Below, piece after piece: positions 25,401 to 33,731 of a stretch of 64,000 nucleotides of DNA (its first letter is position 1; every line of letters starts with the position of its first letter). The notes under the pieces are model-generated. The model searched no databases, was not told where the DNA came from, and worked only from the letters and a program-made list of their open reading frames with translations. The stretch is from an uncultured Collinsella sp. Lineage in GTDB: Bacteria > Actinomycetota > Coriobacteriia > Coriobacteriales > Coriobacteriaceae. The DNA lies in NCBI GenBank assembly GCA_902490365.1, contig CABUDQ010000004.1:9187-73186 (forward strand). Direction: 5' to 3'. Position numbers and translations under genes: made by a program.

Positions 25401-27229
25401 TCGCGCATCTGGTAAAGCCCGAGCGTCCGATTCGCGTCGTCGACCAGTGGATGTACCACAGTCGCCTGTACGCCGTGGCCCGTTTTGTGACGATGCGCAA
25501 CGACCTAGACCTGATCCAGCTCAATTCCTTCGGCTGCGGCCTCGATGCCCTGACCACCGATCAGGTACAGGAAATCCTGGAGGCCAGCGGCAAGATCTAT
25601 ACCGTGCTTAAGATCGACGAGGTGTCCAACCTGGGCGCCGCGCGCATTCGCATCCGCTCGCTCATGGCGGCACTCAAGGACCAGGAGGCCGAGCGCTTGG
25701 CCGAGGCCACGGCTGCGGGCGAGGTCTTTGAGCAGGGCGACGCTGCGCCGGTGGCGCCCTCCACGGATGCCCCCGCGTTCGCGAGCCGCAAGTACGCGTT
25801 CGAGGCACAGCGTGAGAGCGCCTCGACCGCATGGCCCAAGGTGCCCTTTACCGAGCAGATGCGCGACGAGGGCTATACCATCCTGTGCCCGCAGATGGCG
25901 CCGATCCACTTTGACCTGGTCAAAGAGGTGTTCCGCGGTGCCGGCTACAACTTGGAGCTGCTGCCCTCGACCGACCACAATGCCGTCGAGGCTGGCCTGC
26001 GCTATGTGAACAATGACATTTGCTACCCGTCGATTCTGGTGACGGGCCAGATTATGGAGGCCATCGAGAGCGGTCGGTACGACCTGTCCAAGACCGCCGT
26101 GGTCATCAGCCAGACCGGCGGCGGCTGCCGTGCCACCAACTACATCGCGCTCATCCGCAAGGCCCTGCGCGAGAGCGGCCACCCCGAGATCCCCGTGATC
26201 TCGCTTTCGGCCGTGGCGCTGGGCGAGGACAACCCCGGCTTTAAGCTGACGCCGGCGCTGCTTAAGCAGGCAGTCTACGCGGTGCTCTTTGGTGACGTGA
26301 TGATGCAGATGCTCTACCGCTGCCGCCCGTACGAGGCCACGCCCGGTGCCGCCAACGCGCTCTACGAGGAGTACATGGCGCGTGCCCGCAAGCTGGCGCC
26401 CAAGTTTAACCGCCACAACTACACCAAGCTGTGCCGCGAGGCCATCCGCGCGTTCGACACCATGCCGCTCGTGGGCGAGGGCACCAAGCCGCGCGTGGGC
26501 GTGGTCGGTGAGATCTTGGTCAAGTTCCATCCCACGGCTAACAACCACGTGGTCGATGTCATTGAGCGCGAGGGCTGCGAGGCCGTGGTGCCGGGCCTGC
26601 TCGACTTCTTCCTCTACTCCATGAGCAACGCCGAGCTGCAGAAAGACGAGCTGGGAAGCTCTGCTACTACACGCGCGGGCATGCAAGCGCTCATCAAGCT
26701 TGTGGACTGGATGCGCACGCCGGTGGAGGAGATGCTCGAGAAGTCCCGCCGCTTCGAGGCGCCCGAGCGCATCGGCACCATGGCCGACAAGGCCCGTACG
26801 GTACTTTCGGTGTGCAACAACATGGGCGAGGGCTGGCTGCTCACGGCCGAGATGCTCGACCTGATCGACCATGGTGCGCCCAACATCATCTGCACGCAGC
26901 CCTTTGCGTGCCTGCCCAACCACGTGGTGGGCAAGGCCGTGATCAAGGAGCTGCGCCGCCAGCATCCTGAGAGCAACATTGTCGCGGTGGACTACGACCC
27001 CGGTGCGTCCGAGGTCAACCAGCTCAACCGCATTAAGCTCATGATCAGCGTGGCCAAGGAAAACATGCGCGCCGGCAAGGGCTTTAAGCTCGAGAAGGTG
27101 GCGCCGCTCGCGATGGACGAGGTCACCGGTCAGATGCGTGCCCATGACGGCTGCGTGAGCTGCGGGCCGGCCAGCGAGGAGGCCGTCACATCGGTCGCCA
27201 AGCGTCTGGGACGCGGCATTAAGAAGTAG
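22448..27229 (+). CDS. 2-hydroxyacyl-CoA dehydratase activase-type fusion protein
   Basis: This is a 1593-residue fusion. After an Ala-rich helical leader (1-80) come two BadF/BcrA-type ASKHA ATPase domains (GIDVGSTTVK from about 88; GIDAGSTTMK from about 400). The second has EACSSGCGSF (about 521), giving the cluster cysteines of activators. Then a Cys motif CGRCSNNCQ (about 685), a DUF2229-like domain (about 750-1000), and a HgdB-like part with NDICYPS and QTGGGCRATNYI (about 1190-1240). Activators use ATP to push an electron into (R)-2-hydroxyacyl-CoA dehydratases. No dehydratase genes are adjacent, so the partner is unknown. AGGAGAGACAG precedes ATG. Confidence 0.88.
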   Translation: MSKLVEGIKDRMVAAAREAAPAVVNAAQKAATAAAEKVVEAVADAKNAAGETSIASEPATAAEPVAAAHAPEGAIFNPEAARGNLHLGIDVGSTTVKLAVLNDDNQIVYAKYQRHHTDVRACARDLFEGAATVLPTAQMTCAITGSGGLLLSQWLDLEFVQEVIASKRAVETLIPATDVAIELGGEDAKIIYFDNGIEQRMNGTCAGGTGAFIDQMATLLHTDASGLNELAANATTIYPIASRCGVFAKTDVQPLLNEGARPEDVAASIFQAVVTQTISGLACGRPIRGNVAFLGGPLQYLSELRHRFYLTLNLDEEHRIVPQNAHLFVASGAAMAHESNKLSTFPQLIEAIDALGDTQGAEVERLDPLFATDEDFAEFKTRHDTEVVPKGKLDGYTGRVFIGIDAGSTTMKAALVGEDGQLLHTWYGNNNGDILGTAKVIMADFYNHIPAGCTIGHVTTTGYGEALLIEALKADSGEIETVAHLRGAKAFLPGVEFILDIGGQDMKCLRVKDGVIEHIMLNEACSSGCGSFIESFAVSMNMDVRAFADAAIHAKAPVDLGSRCTVFMNSRVKQAQKEGATVGDIAAGLSYSVIKNALFKVIKLRDPKEIGSQVIVQGGTFMSDATLRAFEQLTGVHAVRPDIAGCMGAYGAALLARDRAGADGISTILSAEDIAHLTVTQKHVRCGRCSNNCQLTVNDFGGGRRFITGNRCEKGAGHKKQKTEAPNLFKKKNELLFNREVLSPDEAPRGTVGIPRALNMYENYPFWHAFFTRLGFSVQLSDQSSKKTYQAGIESMPSESVCYPAKMSHGHVMNLIDRDVDFIWMPCVRWERKEDPTAGNCYNCPIVMSYPTALALNIDEIREQNIEFLYPFVPYHDKTELKRRLYQVLAVDRVADAQAGRGRVRGPKITRSEVDAAVNAAFEADARFHEDIQTMGEEALKWVEDHGGHGIVLAGRPYHNDPEINHALPELISSFGFAVFTEDSLAHLVKPERPIRVVDQWMYHSRLYAVARFVTMRNDLDLIQLNSFGCGLDALTTDQVQEILEASGKIYTVLKIDEVSNLGAARIRIRSLMAALKDQEAERLAEATAAGEVFEQGDAAPVAPSTDAPAFASRKYAFEAQRESASTAWPKVPFTEQMRDEGYTILCPQMAPIHFDLVKEVFRGAGYNLELLPSTDHNAVEAGLRYVNNDICYPSILVTGQIMEAIESGRYDLSKTAVVISQTGGGCRATNYIALIRKALRESGHPEIPVISLSAVALGEDNPGFKLTPALLKQAVYAVLFGDVMMQMLYRCRPYEATPGAANALYEEYMARARKLAPKFNRHNYTKLCREAIRAFDTMPLVGEGTKPRVGVVGEILVKFHPTANNHVVDVIEREGCEAVVPGLLDFFLYSMSNAELQKDELGSSATTRAGMQALIKLVDWMRTPVEEMLEKSRRFEAPERIGTMADKARTVLSVCNNMGEGWLLTAEMLDLIDHGAPNIICTQPFACLPNHVVGKAVIKELRRQHPESNIVAVDYDPGASEVNQLNRIKLMISVAKENMRAGKGFKLEKVAPLAMDEVTGQMRAHDGCVSCGPASEEAVTSVAKRLGRGIKK

Positions 27230-27257
27230 CTTGCCCGCTATGGGCTAGATATGAGAC

Positions 27258-27294
27258 AAACGGGTGGCAGCCGTGCCGGCTACCACCCGTTTTT
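27258..27294 (+). terminator. Terminator after the activase gene
   Basis: AAACGGGTGG (27258-27267) pairs with CCACCCGTTT (27283-27292), followed by T residues; an inner GCCG/CGGC extends the stem. Confidence 0.9.
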
Positions 27295-27344
27295 GCTGGA
27301 CATATGTTGCGTAAACGCCCCAACTATCACCCTTTGCGAACTTA

Positions 27345-27477
27345 GATTTCGGAAGTATGCGGCAAAATCTGAATAGGCCGAGCACACCGGATATGTCAAA
27401 GCTGTGTACCTGCGGTTTTATTGGCGAAAATCAGGACGTGCTCAAGAGTTTCGGAATTTGCCGCATACTTCCGAAAA
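27345..27477. repeat. MITE-like element with about 38-bp imperfect terminal inverted repeats
   Basis: The left end (27345-27384) and the right end (27438-27477) are inverted copies of TTTCGGAAGTATGCGGCAAA with further matches to GAGCAC, about 80% identical by eye. The 53-nt middle has no gene. It sits in a 415-nt gap before the hydroxyacyl-CoA dehydrogenase. A single related end lies at 28641-28675. Confidence 0.65.
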
Positions 27478-27644
27478 CGACGTCTCGGTGGCACCAAAAA
27501 CTGCCCTCGGAACCCTGAGATAATGAACATATGTAGCCGTTTGCCGCGAAATACCGCCCGTTTATAGAACCCACCCCCAACGCGCGTCATCCTTACGGTT
27601 GAATAAATACACATCAATGGAATTACGTAAGAGAGGACCGTCCC

Positions 27645-28604
27645 ATGAGCTACAAGACCGTTTGTGTTGCCGGCGGCGGCGTGTTGGGAAGCCAGATTGC
27701 CTTTCAGGCTGCCTACTGCGGCTTTGATGTAACGATTTGGCTGCGCAACGAGGGCAGCATCGGCCGCACCCAGCCCAAGATCGATCACGTGCGCAAGGAG
27801 TACATCGCGGCAATCGAGGGCATGGAGGACGGTACGGGCGAGTGGTGCGCCGGTATCGCCGATGGCACCCAGCCCTTCGACAAGGAAGCGGCGCTCGCCG
27901 CCGTCGAGCGTGCCTACTCCACACTCAAGCTGGAGCTCGATCTTGCCAAGGCCGTGGCCGACGCCGACCTGGTCATCGAGTCTATGGCCGAGGACACCCA
28001 GGCAAAGATCGACTTCTACAAGAAGCTCGCCCCGGTTCTGCCGCAAAAGACCGTCATCGTGACCAACTCATCCACGCTGCTGCCGAGCACCTTTGCCAAG
28101 TACACCGGCCGTCCCGAGAAGTACCTGTCGCTGCACTTTGCCAACTCTATCTGGAAGAACAACATGACCGAGGTCATGGCACAGGACCAAACCGACAAGC
28201 GCTACTTCGACGAGCTCGTCGACTTTGCCAACGACATCCGCATGCTTGCCCTGCCCGTCAACAAGGAAAAGAACGGCTACCTGCTCAATTCCATGTTGGT
28301 GCCGTGGCTGCTTTCGGGCCTTGACCTGTATGTCTCGGGTGTGAGTGACCCCAAGAGCGTCGACCTCGCGTGGACGCGCGGCACCGGCGCTCCCAAGGGG
28401 CCGTTCCGCGTGTTCGACACCGTGGGCATCCAGACGGCGTACAACATCGTCATGCAGTACCAAAAGGTCCCGGGCTTGGTGAGCCCGCTGCTCAAAAAGA
28501 TGATGATGCCCTACAACTTTAAGGCCATGGCCTCCGTCCTCAAGAAAATGCTCGACGAAGGTAAGCTGGGCGAAAGCTCGGGCGAGGGCTTCTTTACGTA
28601 CTAA
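27645..28604 (+). CDS. 3-hydroxyacyl-CoA dehydrogenase (NAD-binding)
   Basis: This 319-residue protein has the Rossmann motif GGGVLGSQIA (about 10-19), DADLVIESMAED, the NSSTLLPS segment and the C-terminal 3HCDH region ending SGEGFFTY. The family catalyses reversible oxidation of 3-hydroxyacyl-CoA. Ser118-like and His catalytic segments (LSLHFANSIWKNN) are present in altered form: LHFANS rather than the usual GxHFFNP. GAGAGGA lies before ATG. Following the activase gene, it may belong to fermentation of hydroxyacyl-CoA compounds, which is inference. Confidence 0.87.
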   Translation: MSYKTVCVAGGGVLGSQIAFQAAYCGFDVTIWLRNEGSIGRTQPKIDHVRKEYIAAIEGMEDGTGEWCAGIADGTQPFDKEAALAAVERAYSTLKLELDLAKAVADADLVIESMAEDTQAKIDFYKKLAPVLPQKTVIVTNSSTLLPSTFAKYTGRPEKYLSLHFANSIWKNNMTEVMAQDQTDKRYFDELVDFANDIRMLALPVNKEKNGYLLNSMLVPWLLSGLDLYVSGVSDPKSVDLAWTRGTGAPKGPFRVFDTVGIQTAYNIVMQYQKVPGLVSPLLKKMMMPYNFKAMASVLKKMLDEGKLGESSGEGFFTY

Positions 28605-28640
28605 AAATGATCTCTTGGGGGTGGAAGCGTTGGGGATCTA

Positions 28641-28675
28641 CGGTAGTATGCGACAAGATCTGAATAGGTCGAGCA
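28641..28675. repeat. Dispersed repeat, second copy of the 27.35 kb element end
   Basis: Matches 27350-27384 at about 31 of 35 positions (GTATGCGACAAGATCTGAAT, then AGGTCGAGCA). No inverted partner is seen close by, so it is a solo end or remnant. Confidence 0.6.
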
Positions 28676-28874
28676 AGAGCTGTAGTGCGCGTTGACGTTT
28701 GGCCAATGGAGCGCAAAAACGCACCGTTCGCCGATACGCCTCTCGCGAGTGGTTGCCATATGGTTTGATGTTGGAAACATATGATTGCCGGCAGGCCGTA
28801 GGTGGCGTTTGCGCTGATATCGGAGGTTCCAAGTATGTTTCGTGCTCCGCTAAACAAGTACCGGGCTGGCTAAC

Positions 28875-29324
28875 ATGAGCCGCCGTTTTGTCTCGATAAC
28901 CCTTGCGGTGGTTTGCCTGGCTGTGCTCCTGGGCGTTGCAGGGCAGTTTGCTATAAATCGAGAAACATCCTATATGCAGGAATGCGTTTCCGAAGGCTTT
29001 GCCATTGATGGTTACTATCGGGATGACAAAACAAGTCTGGAAACTCTGGCCTTTCTTGAGGAGGATAACCATCGGTGGCAACTGGTCGGCAAGGGCGGCA
29101 ACTGCGTTGATGGACAGTTCGAGCGTATGGACGACCCCAACATTCTGGTGTTAAAGAATGAAAACGGCGAAGAATTCGGTACGGTCCACGTGGCGTATAT
29201 TTCGCGCCGACGCGATCAGGGCTTGCTCTACCTATTTAGAGATACCAGGGTGACCCGTTTTTATCTGGTGAGTACCGGTCCGGCGTTTACAGTGGAGTCT
29301 GGCGATGTCGATGCGGACAGCTGA
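28875..29324 (+). CDS. Membrane-anchored hypothetical protein
   Basis: This 149-residue protein begins MSRRFVSITLAVVCLAVLLG, a signal anchor or uncleaved signal without a lipobox. The remainder is soluble and extracellular, with two Cys (near residues 36 and 76) that could pair. No recognised domain. The ribosome binding site is poor, so expression is uncertain, but codon use is consistent over its length. Confidence 0.6.
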   Translation: MSRRFVSITLAVVCLAVLLGVAGQFAINRETSYMQECVSEGFAIDGYYRDDKTSLETLAFLEEDNHRWQLVGKGGNCVDGQFERMDDPNILVLKNENGEEFGTVHVAYISRRRDQGLLYLFRDTRVTRFYLVSTGPAFTVESGDVDADS

Positions 29325-29344
29325 TTCACGGCAATAAATCAGCG

Positions 29345-29375
29345 AGCGGAGCGCGGCCATGGACCGCGTCCCGCT
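29345..29375. terminator. Hairpin between convergent genes
   Basis: AGCGGAGCGCGG (29345-29356) pairs with CCGCGTCCCGCT (29364-29375) with a two-base mismatch, followed by ATTTG. It can serve both the gene before it and the minus-strand DUF389 gene. Confidence 0.5.
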
Positions 29376-29449
29376 ATTTGCTCGTGGCCCGCGTCACGTC
29401 TGCGCCATGTCGTGACTCGCGGCTGCGCGCATCCATCCCACGTCGCGTA

Positions 29450-30589
29450 TTACTGCACATCAAACTCCACGCGATCGAGCTCGGGCACATTGAGGTCGAT
29501 GAGCTTGCGGGCTACACGGCGGTCGTGTGCCCCAAGCGCCTCGCTTGTCGTCACATGGGCGACAACCTCGCGCTCGACGATACCCTCCTCCTCGCCTTCG
29601 GTGGCCGAGGTCTCGACGGCAACGGTGTAATCCTTAAAGCCCGGCAGCACCGCGGCAAGCTCGCGCGTGGTTTCGGTGACGCCATAGCCGTCCTGCACGC
29701 CGGCCTGCGCCGAGCCAATGGATCCCGCGGTCATAACGATGCAGGGGATGGCAAAGATCACCGTGCCCACGATGATGCGGCGGCGCACCTTGTGTGACAG
29801 CTCATCGACCTCGGCATTTTCCTCGGCGGTCACAATGCCGTCGCCGTTGAGGTCGCGCTTGAGCGGCACGCGCAAAAGAAGCAGCACGGCTTCGGCAGCC
29901 AGTGCGATAAAGACCACGTTGATGCCAAACTCGTAGAGGGCCGAGAGAAACAGCGACCCGCTTGCGATGGCGATGCCATAGCCCGCCGCGCACAGGGGCG
30001 GCATGAGCGCGGTCGCCACGGCCACGCCGGCGATGAGCGTGGCGGGTTCCTGGTCGCGCGAGTTGCCCAGTCCGCCCGCAAAGCCGCCCGCGAGCGCGAC
30101 GGCAAGGTCCCACACAGTCGGTGTCGAGTTGTCGATGATGGCGGCCGTGGTGGTGCCAAGGGGCGAGAGCTTAAAGTACAGCGTGGACGTGATTAGACAA
30201 AAGACCATCTGCAGCGCGAGGCCGGCAATTGCCTCGACGGCAATCTCGCGGTCGAGCGTGGCGATGCCGTATGCCATGGCAAGGACCGAGCCCATGAGCG
30301 GACAGATGAGCATGGCGCCCACGATGGCAATGTCCGAGTCGATATCGAGGCCGATGCTCGCGATCAACATGGCAATGATCAGGATGCATAAGTGCGAGCC
30401 AGTCAGGCGCGCCCCGTTTACAAAGCGCTTGCGAATCACGTGATAGGGCGCGCGTCCCTCGCGTATGTTGAACGCCTGCTTAAGGAAACGGGTGGCATTC
30501 TCCATGGCCTCGCTGTGTGCAGGGCGTATACCGTGACGACGATGATGACGCTCGCGCAGCCGCTTGATCTGTTGTTTGTCGAGTTCCAT
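29450..30589 (-). CDS. DUF389 membrane protein with an EF-hand loop
   Basis: This 379-residue protein has the DUF389 core: SIGLDIDSDIAIVGAMLICPLMG (about 78-100), GGFAGGLGNSRDQEPATLIAGVAVATALMPPLC split over 168-200, and about six membrane segments up to residue 240. Residues 246-257 read DLNGDGIVTAEE, a complete EF-hand calcium loop (acidic at 1, 3, 5 and 12, Gly at 6), in a loop before the next membrane segment. A soluble C-terminal domain of about 90 residues follows. Function of the family is unknown. Confidence 0.85.
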   Translation of the reverse strand: MELDKQQIKRLRERHHRRHGIRPAHSEAMENATRFLKQAFNIREGRAPYHVIRKRFVNGARLTGSHLCILIIAMLIASIGLDIDSDIAIVGAMLICPLMGSVLAMAYGIATLDREIAVEAIAGLALQMVFCLITSTLYFKLSPLGTTTAAIIDNSTPTVWDLAVALAGGFAGGLGNSRDQEPATLIAGVAVATALMPPLCAAGYGIAIASGSLFLSALYEFGINVVFIALAAEAVLLLLRVPLKRDLNGDGIVTAEENAEVDELSHKVRRRIIVGTVIFAIPCIVMTAGSIGSAQAGVQDGYGVTETTRELAAVLPGFKDYTVAVETSATEGEEEGIVEREVVAHVTTSEALGAHDRRVARKLIDLNVPELDRVEFDVQ

Positions 30590-30740
30590 GCTTACCTCGT
30601 TTAGCTTCTGAGCCGCTTCTTGCGTCTGTCGTCTTTACTCTACACCGCGTTAGGCGAGGTGTCAGACAAGGTTTGTTGACCTGGAAGTCAGGACAATCGA
30701 CATGGCTAAAACGCCGTGAGGATCATAAGAGTCAAATAGA

Positions 30741-30779
30741 CAAAAAAGCGCGGGGCCGGTTTGATTCCGACCCCGCGCT
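30741..30779 (-). terminator. Terminator of the OPT transporter gene
   Basis: On the minus strand AGCGCGGGGTCGG pairs with CCGGCCCCGCGCT (one mismatch), followed by TTTTTTG. Confidence 0.92.
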
Positions 30780-30804
30780 CTGCGCTGGTGCGTTGTTGTT
30801 CGGC

Positions 30805-32508
30805 CTACCCCAGCAGGCTCAGACCAACAGAGACAAACGCCAGGATAACGCCGACGATGGACTCGCCGCCGAGCAGGCCGCTGGCGACGACCAGGCCCTG
30901 CTCCTGGAAGGCGGCATCCTTGGAGGCCTTCTCCTCGTCCGAAAGACCGGCAGCGGCGTCGCGGCGTGCGGCCCACTTGTCGTAGGCGAGCTTGACGCAG
31001 GAGCCCAAGAAAGCCGTGAGCGACATATAGAACGGTAGGTACACGCCCAGGCCGATCATCATGGCCGGAATGCCGAGCCAGTACATGACGATGCCGGCGA
31101 TAAAGCCGCCTGCGAACCACGGCACGCTCGGGATGCCCGAGACCATGGTGGCGACCACACTTGCCTGCGCGGCCACAAAGCTCTTGTCGGGGCCGAAAGC
31201 ATCCGGACCATAGGCGGTGACGAGCGCGACCATGACGGCAGCGGCGACCAGGGCGCCCACGATGCCGCCGATGGCCTGGCCGATCCACTGCGCACGCGGG
31301 TCGGTGCCCAGCACGGCGCCGGCCTTAAAGTCGTTCATGACGTCGCCCGCAAGGCCGCATGCCACGGCCACGATGCCGGCGATAAAGAACAGCTTGACCT
31401 GGGCGATCTGTGCGAAGGCAGCCACGATGAGCATGACGATGAGGCCGAAGATCTCCATGGGGTCGATGCCCGTCTGGCCGCAGCTCTGCGCGCTCATGAT
31501 AGTGGTGACAAAGGTGAACAGCGTGACGATGACGGCCGGGACGGGGCCAAGGTCGAGCGCGATGGCGACGATCACGGCTATGGCGGCAGTACCCAGGCCG
31601 ATGATGCCGGCGTCGAGCTTAAGCGAGCCCGAGATGAGCGACTGCTCGTCGGTGTCGCTGGAGCTGTCGGCGGCGAGGCCGCGGGCGATGCCGGCGGCCT
31701 GCGGCAGGATGTCCTTGAGGACGACGGCGACGCCAAAGCCCATCATGAGGCCCATGCCGAGCGATTTGACGATGCCCTGCGCAGTCACAACGTCGAATAG
31801 ACCCGCAGCGGTGCCGCCCACGATGATGCCAAAGTTACCTAGCAGCGCGCCGGCAAACCAGAAGGCAACCGGGGCGAAGCCAACCAAAAAGCCGATGGAG
31901 AGCAGCATGGGCGAGTTATAGATGGCAAAGGTCACGCCGGGGATATTGAGCGTGCACAGCATGCTGGGCACCACGCCCAGAGCGTCGCGAAGCACGCTGT
32001 AGATGCCTGCGATGGCCATGGAGCCAAAGAGCTGCTTGCCGGTCTTGCCGCCGGCCTCGGTGGCGCGCAGTGTCTGAGCTGCGGCATTGCCGGTGGGAAA
32101 CTCCAGCGCGGCGTCCACGATGAAGTGGCGGTGGATGAGCGCCGTTGCCAGCAGGCCCAAGATGGTGCCGGCGAGTGCCACGATAAACATGTCGAGCCAG
32201 CTGATCTGGTCGGCATAGCCCAGCATCCAGGCGCCCGGGATGGTAAACGCCAGGCCGCCGGCGACCATGGCGCCCGCGGACATGATGGTGTGGGTGACGT
32301 TGGCCTCGTTGAGGCTGGCGTTGCCCATGAGCTTCAGGAAGAACAGCGAGATGACGGCAGCGAAAATAATCGGCCAGGGGAGTGCACCCATCTTGAGGGC
32401 CGTGTAGGCCGAGCTTGCCGTGATGATCACGCAGCCAAGGACGCCGATGACGACGCCGCGCAGCGTGAGTTGCCCGCGCATCGAAGCGCGGTTCGAGGGA
32501 TTGCTCAT
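30805..32508 (-). CDS. OPT-family oligopeptide/metal-chelate transporter
   Basis: This 567-residue membrane protein has about 14-15 segments and OPT features: RGVVIGVLGCVIITASSAYTALKMG at the N-terminus (residues 18-42), EANVTHTIMSAG, and LEFPTGNAAAQTLRATEAG. Bacterial members import oligopeptides or metal chelates with protons. The ATG follows AAGGAGTTTTAT. It is a single-gene unit with its own terminator, next to a family-B repeat region. Confidence 0.85.
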   Translation of the reverse strand: MSNPSNRASMRGQLTLRGVVIGVLGCVIITASSAYTALKMGALPWPIIFAAVISLFFLKLMGNASLNEANVTHTIMSAGAMVAGGLAFTIPGAWMLGYADQISWLDMFIVALAGTILGLLATALIHRHFIVDAALEFPTGNAAAQTLRATEAGGKTGKQLFGSMAIAGIYSVLRDALGVVPSMLCTLNIPGVTFAIYNSPMLLSIGFLVGFAPVAFWFAGALLGNFGIIVGGTAAGLFDVVTAQGIVKSLGMGLMMGFGVAVVLKDILPQAAGIARGLAADSSSDTDEQSLISGSLKLDAGIIGLGTAAIAVIVAIALDLGPVPAVIVTLFTFVTTIMSAQSCGQTGIDPMEIFGLIVMLIVAAFAQIAQVKLFFIAGIVAVACGLAGDVMNDFKAGAVLGTDPRAQWIGQAIGGIVGALVAAAVMVALVTAYGPDAFGPDKSFVAAQASVVATMVSGIPSVPWFAGGFIAGIVMYWLGIPAMMIGLGVYLPFYMSLTAFLGSCVKLAYDKWAARRDAAAGLSDEEKASKDAAFQEQGLVVASGLLGGESIVGVILAFVSVGLSLLG

Positions 32509-32634
32509 ATAAAACTCCTTTGCGTATATCCGCTTCCCCCGGGAGCGCCGTTACGGATACGGCGCGGGAAGTCGGGTTACCAAGGGCCGCCGCGTGAGCT
32601 CGCAAACGACCGCGCACCAGTATAGCGGCACGGC

Positions 32635-32663
32635 AGCTAATTTGGGACTGGGCTTTTTTAGCT
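32635..32663. repeat. Small hairpin with GGGACTGGG loop
   Basis: AGCTAA (32635-32640) pairs with TTAGCT (32658-32663) around TTTGGGACTGGGCTTTT. It resembles the larger GGGACGGGG element that follows directly. Confidence 0.5.
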
Positions 32664-32682
32664 ATCCCAAGCGAAGCCGAAG

Positions 32683-32760
32683 GATGATTATTCTGGGACG
32701 GGGATTTAAAAATCATCAGGTACGCAATGATTTTTAAATCCCCGTCCCAGAATAATCATC
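32683..32760. repeat. Perfect 34-bp inverted repeat with GGGACGGGG motif
   Basis: The arms 32683-32716 and 32727-32760 are perfectly complementary over 34 bp around the 10-nt centre CAGGTACGCA. The arm contains CTGGGACGGGGATTTAAAAA. It lies between the divergent OPT and coaX genes, 38 nt before the coaX start. A TATACT at 32765-32770 just after it could be the coaX -10 box. Confidence 0.9.
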
Positions 32761-32797
32761 GGGATATACTGCTGGGCAGACGAAAGGAGCGCCGACG

Positions 32798-33649
32798 ATG
32801 CTTAATGGGTGCGCATATATATTGACGGTCGACGTGGGCAACACGTTCATTCGCTTTGGCCTGTTTGCAGAGGATTCGGCCGCGGCGCAGGAATGTCCGC
32901 TTGCGACATGCGAGATCACGACGCCGTCGAGCATTACGGCCGACGAAGCGCGCATGCGACTTGTGCAGGTCATGGGCGCGCTCGCCGCCGATGCAGGTGT
33001 GCCCGGGGTGCTTGCACCCGCCGCGGCCGTGCTGAGCTGTGTAGTCCCGGCGCTCGAGCGCCCGTGGAAGGCGGCACTTTCCCGCACCTGCACGGGGCGC
33101 GTGCTCACCGTGGGGCCGGGACTTAAGACCGGCATACCCGTGCACTACGACGATCCGGCCGAGATCGGCCCCGACCGCATCGCCGATGCCGTGGCGGCCC
33201 GCGCCGTCTACGGCTCGCCGTGCATCGTGATTGACCTGGGCACGACGACCAATATCGAGGTCATCGACGTGCACGGTACCTTTGTGGGCGGCGTTATCGC
33301 GCCAGGCCTGGCCCTCGGCGCCCGTTCGCTTTCGGCGGCAGCAGCGCGCCTACCCCAGGTTGAGCCCTCGGCGCCAACGCACGTCATCGGACGCAACACG
33401 CGTGAGGCCATGCGCTCGGGTGTGGTTTTGGGCGAGGTAGCCCGCATCGACGGAATGCTCGACATGGTGCTTGCCGAGATGCGCGCGACCAAGGCCGCGG
33501 GGGAGGGCGATGTGCCCATCGTCATTACCGGCGACGATGCCGAGGCACTTGCGGCGCTGGTCGGCCATAGCCTGACGGTAGACGACGCGCTGACGTTGCG
33601 GGGTCTCGCCGAGCTCTACCGCATCAACCAAAAGCCCCGCCGCGCGTAG
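32798..33649 (+). CDS. coaX: Type III pantothenate kinase
   Basis: This 283-residue ASKHA kinase phosphorylates pantothenate in the first step of coenzyme A synthesis. Motifs are TVDVGNTFIRFGLF (phosphate 1), GPDRIADAVAARA, IDLGTTTNIEVID and GGVIAPGLALGARSLS. Length is slightly above the common 255-265. GAAAGGAGCG precedes ATG. It is followed closely by the deaminase gene and lies right after a perfect inverted repeat. Confidence 0.93.
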   Translation: MLNGCAYILTVDVGNTFIRFGLFAEDSAAAQECPLATCEITTPSSITADEARMRLVQVMGALAADAGVPGVLAPAAAVLSCVVPALERPWKAALSRTCTGRVLTVGPGLKTGIPVHYDDPAEIGPDRIADAVAARAVYGSPCIVIDLGTTTNIEVIDVHGTFVGGVIAPGLALGARSLSAAAARLPQVEPSAPTHVIGRNTREAMRSGVVLGEVARIDGMLDMVLAEMRATKAAGEGDVPIVITGDDAEALAALVGHSLTVDDALTLRGLAELYRINQKPRRA

Positions 33650-33731
33650 GGCGAGGGGCTGGTGGGATAAGCGCCCCTACCTTTCACCTGCTACAATGGG
33701 CCAAACTATTGCGATTGCGGAGGTGTCTGCC

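Noticed and set aside
22373..25459. A 1028-residue open frame on the minus strand
   Set aside because: It lies opposite the activase gene; GC-rich codon bias leaves the antisense frame open. It reads as low-complexity His/Arg/Gly/Leu text with no motifs.
25505..27145. A 546-residue open frame on the minus strand
   Set aside because: It is antisense to the same activase gene and has the same mirrored composition and no start context.
27396..28046. A minus-strand gene of 216 residues before the hydroxyacyl-CoA dehydrogenase
   Set aside because: It overlaps the dehydrogenase gene in antisense and crosses the repeat element; no motifs were found.
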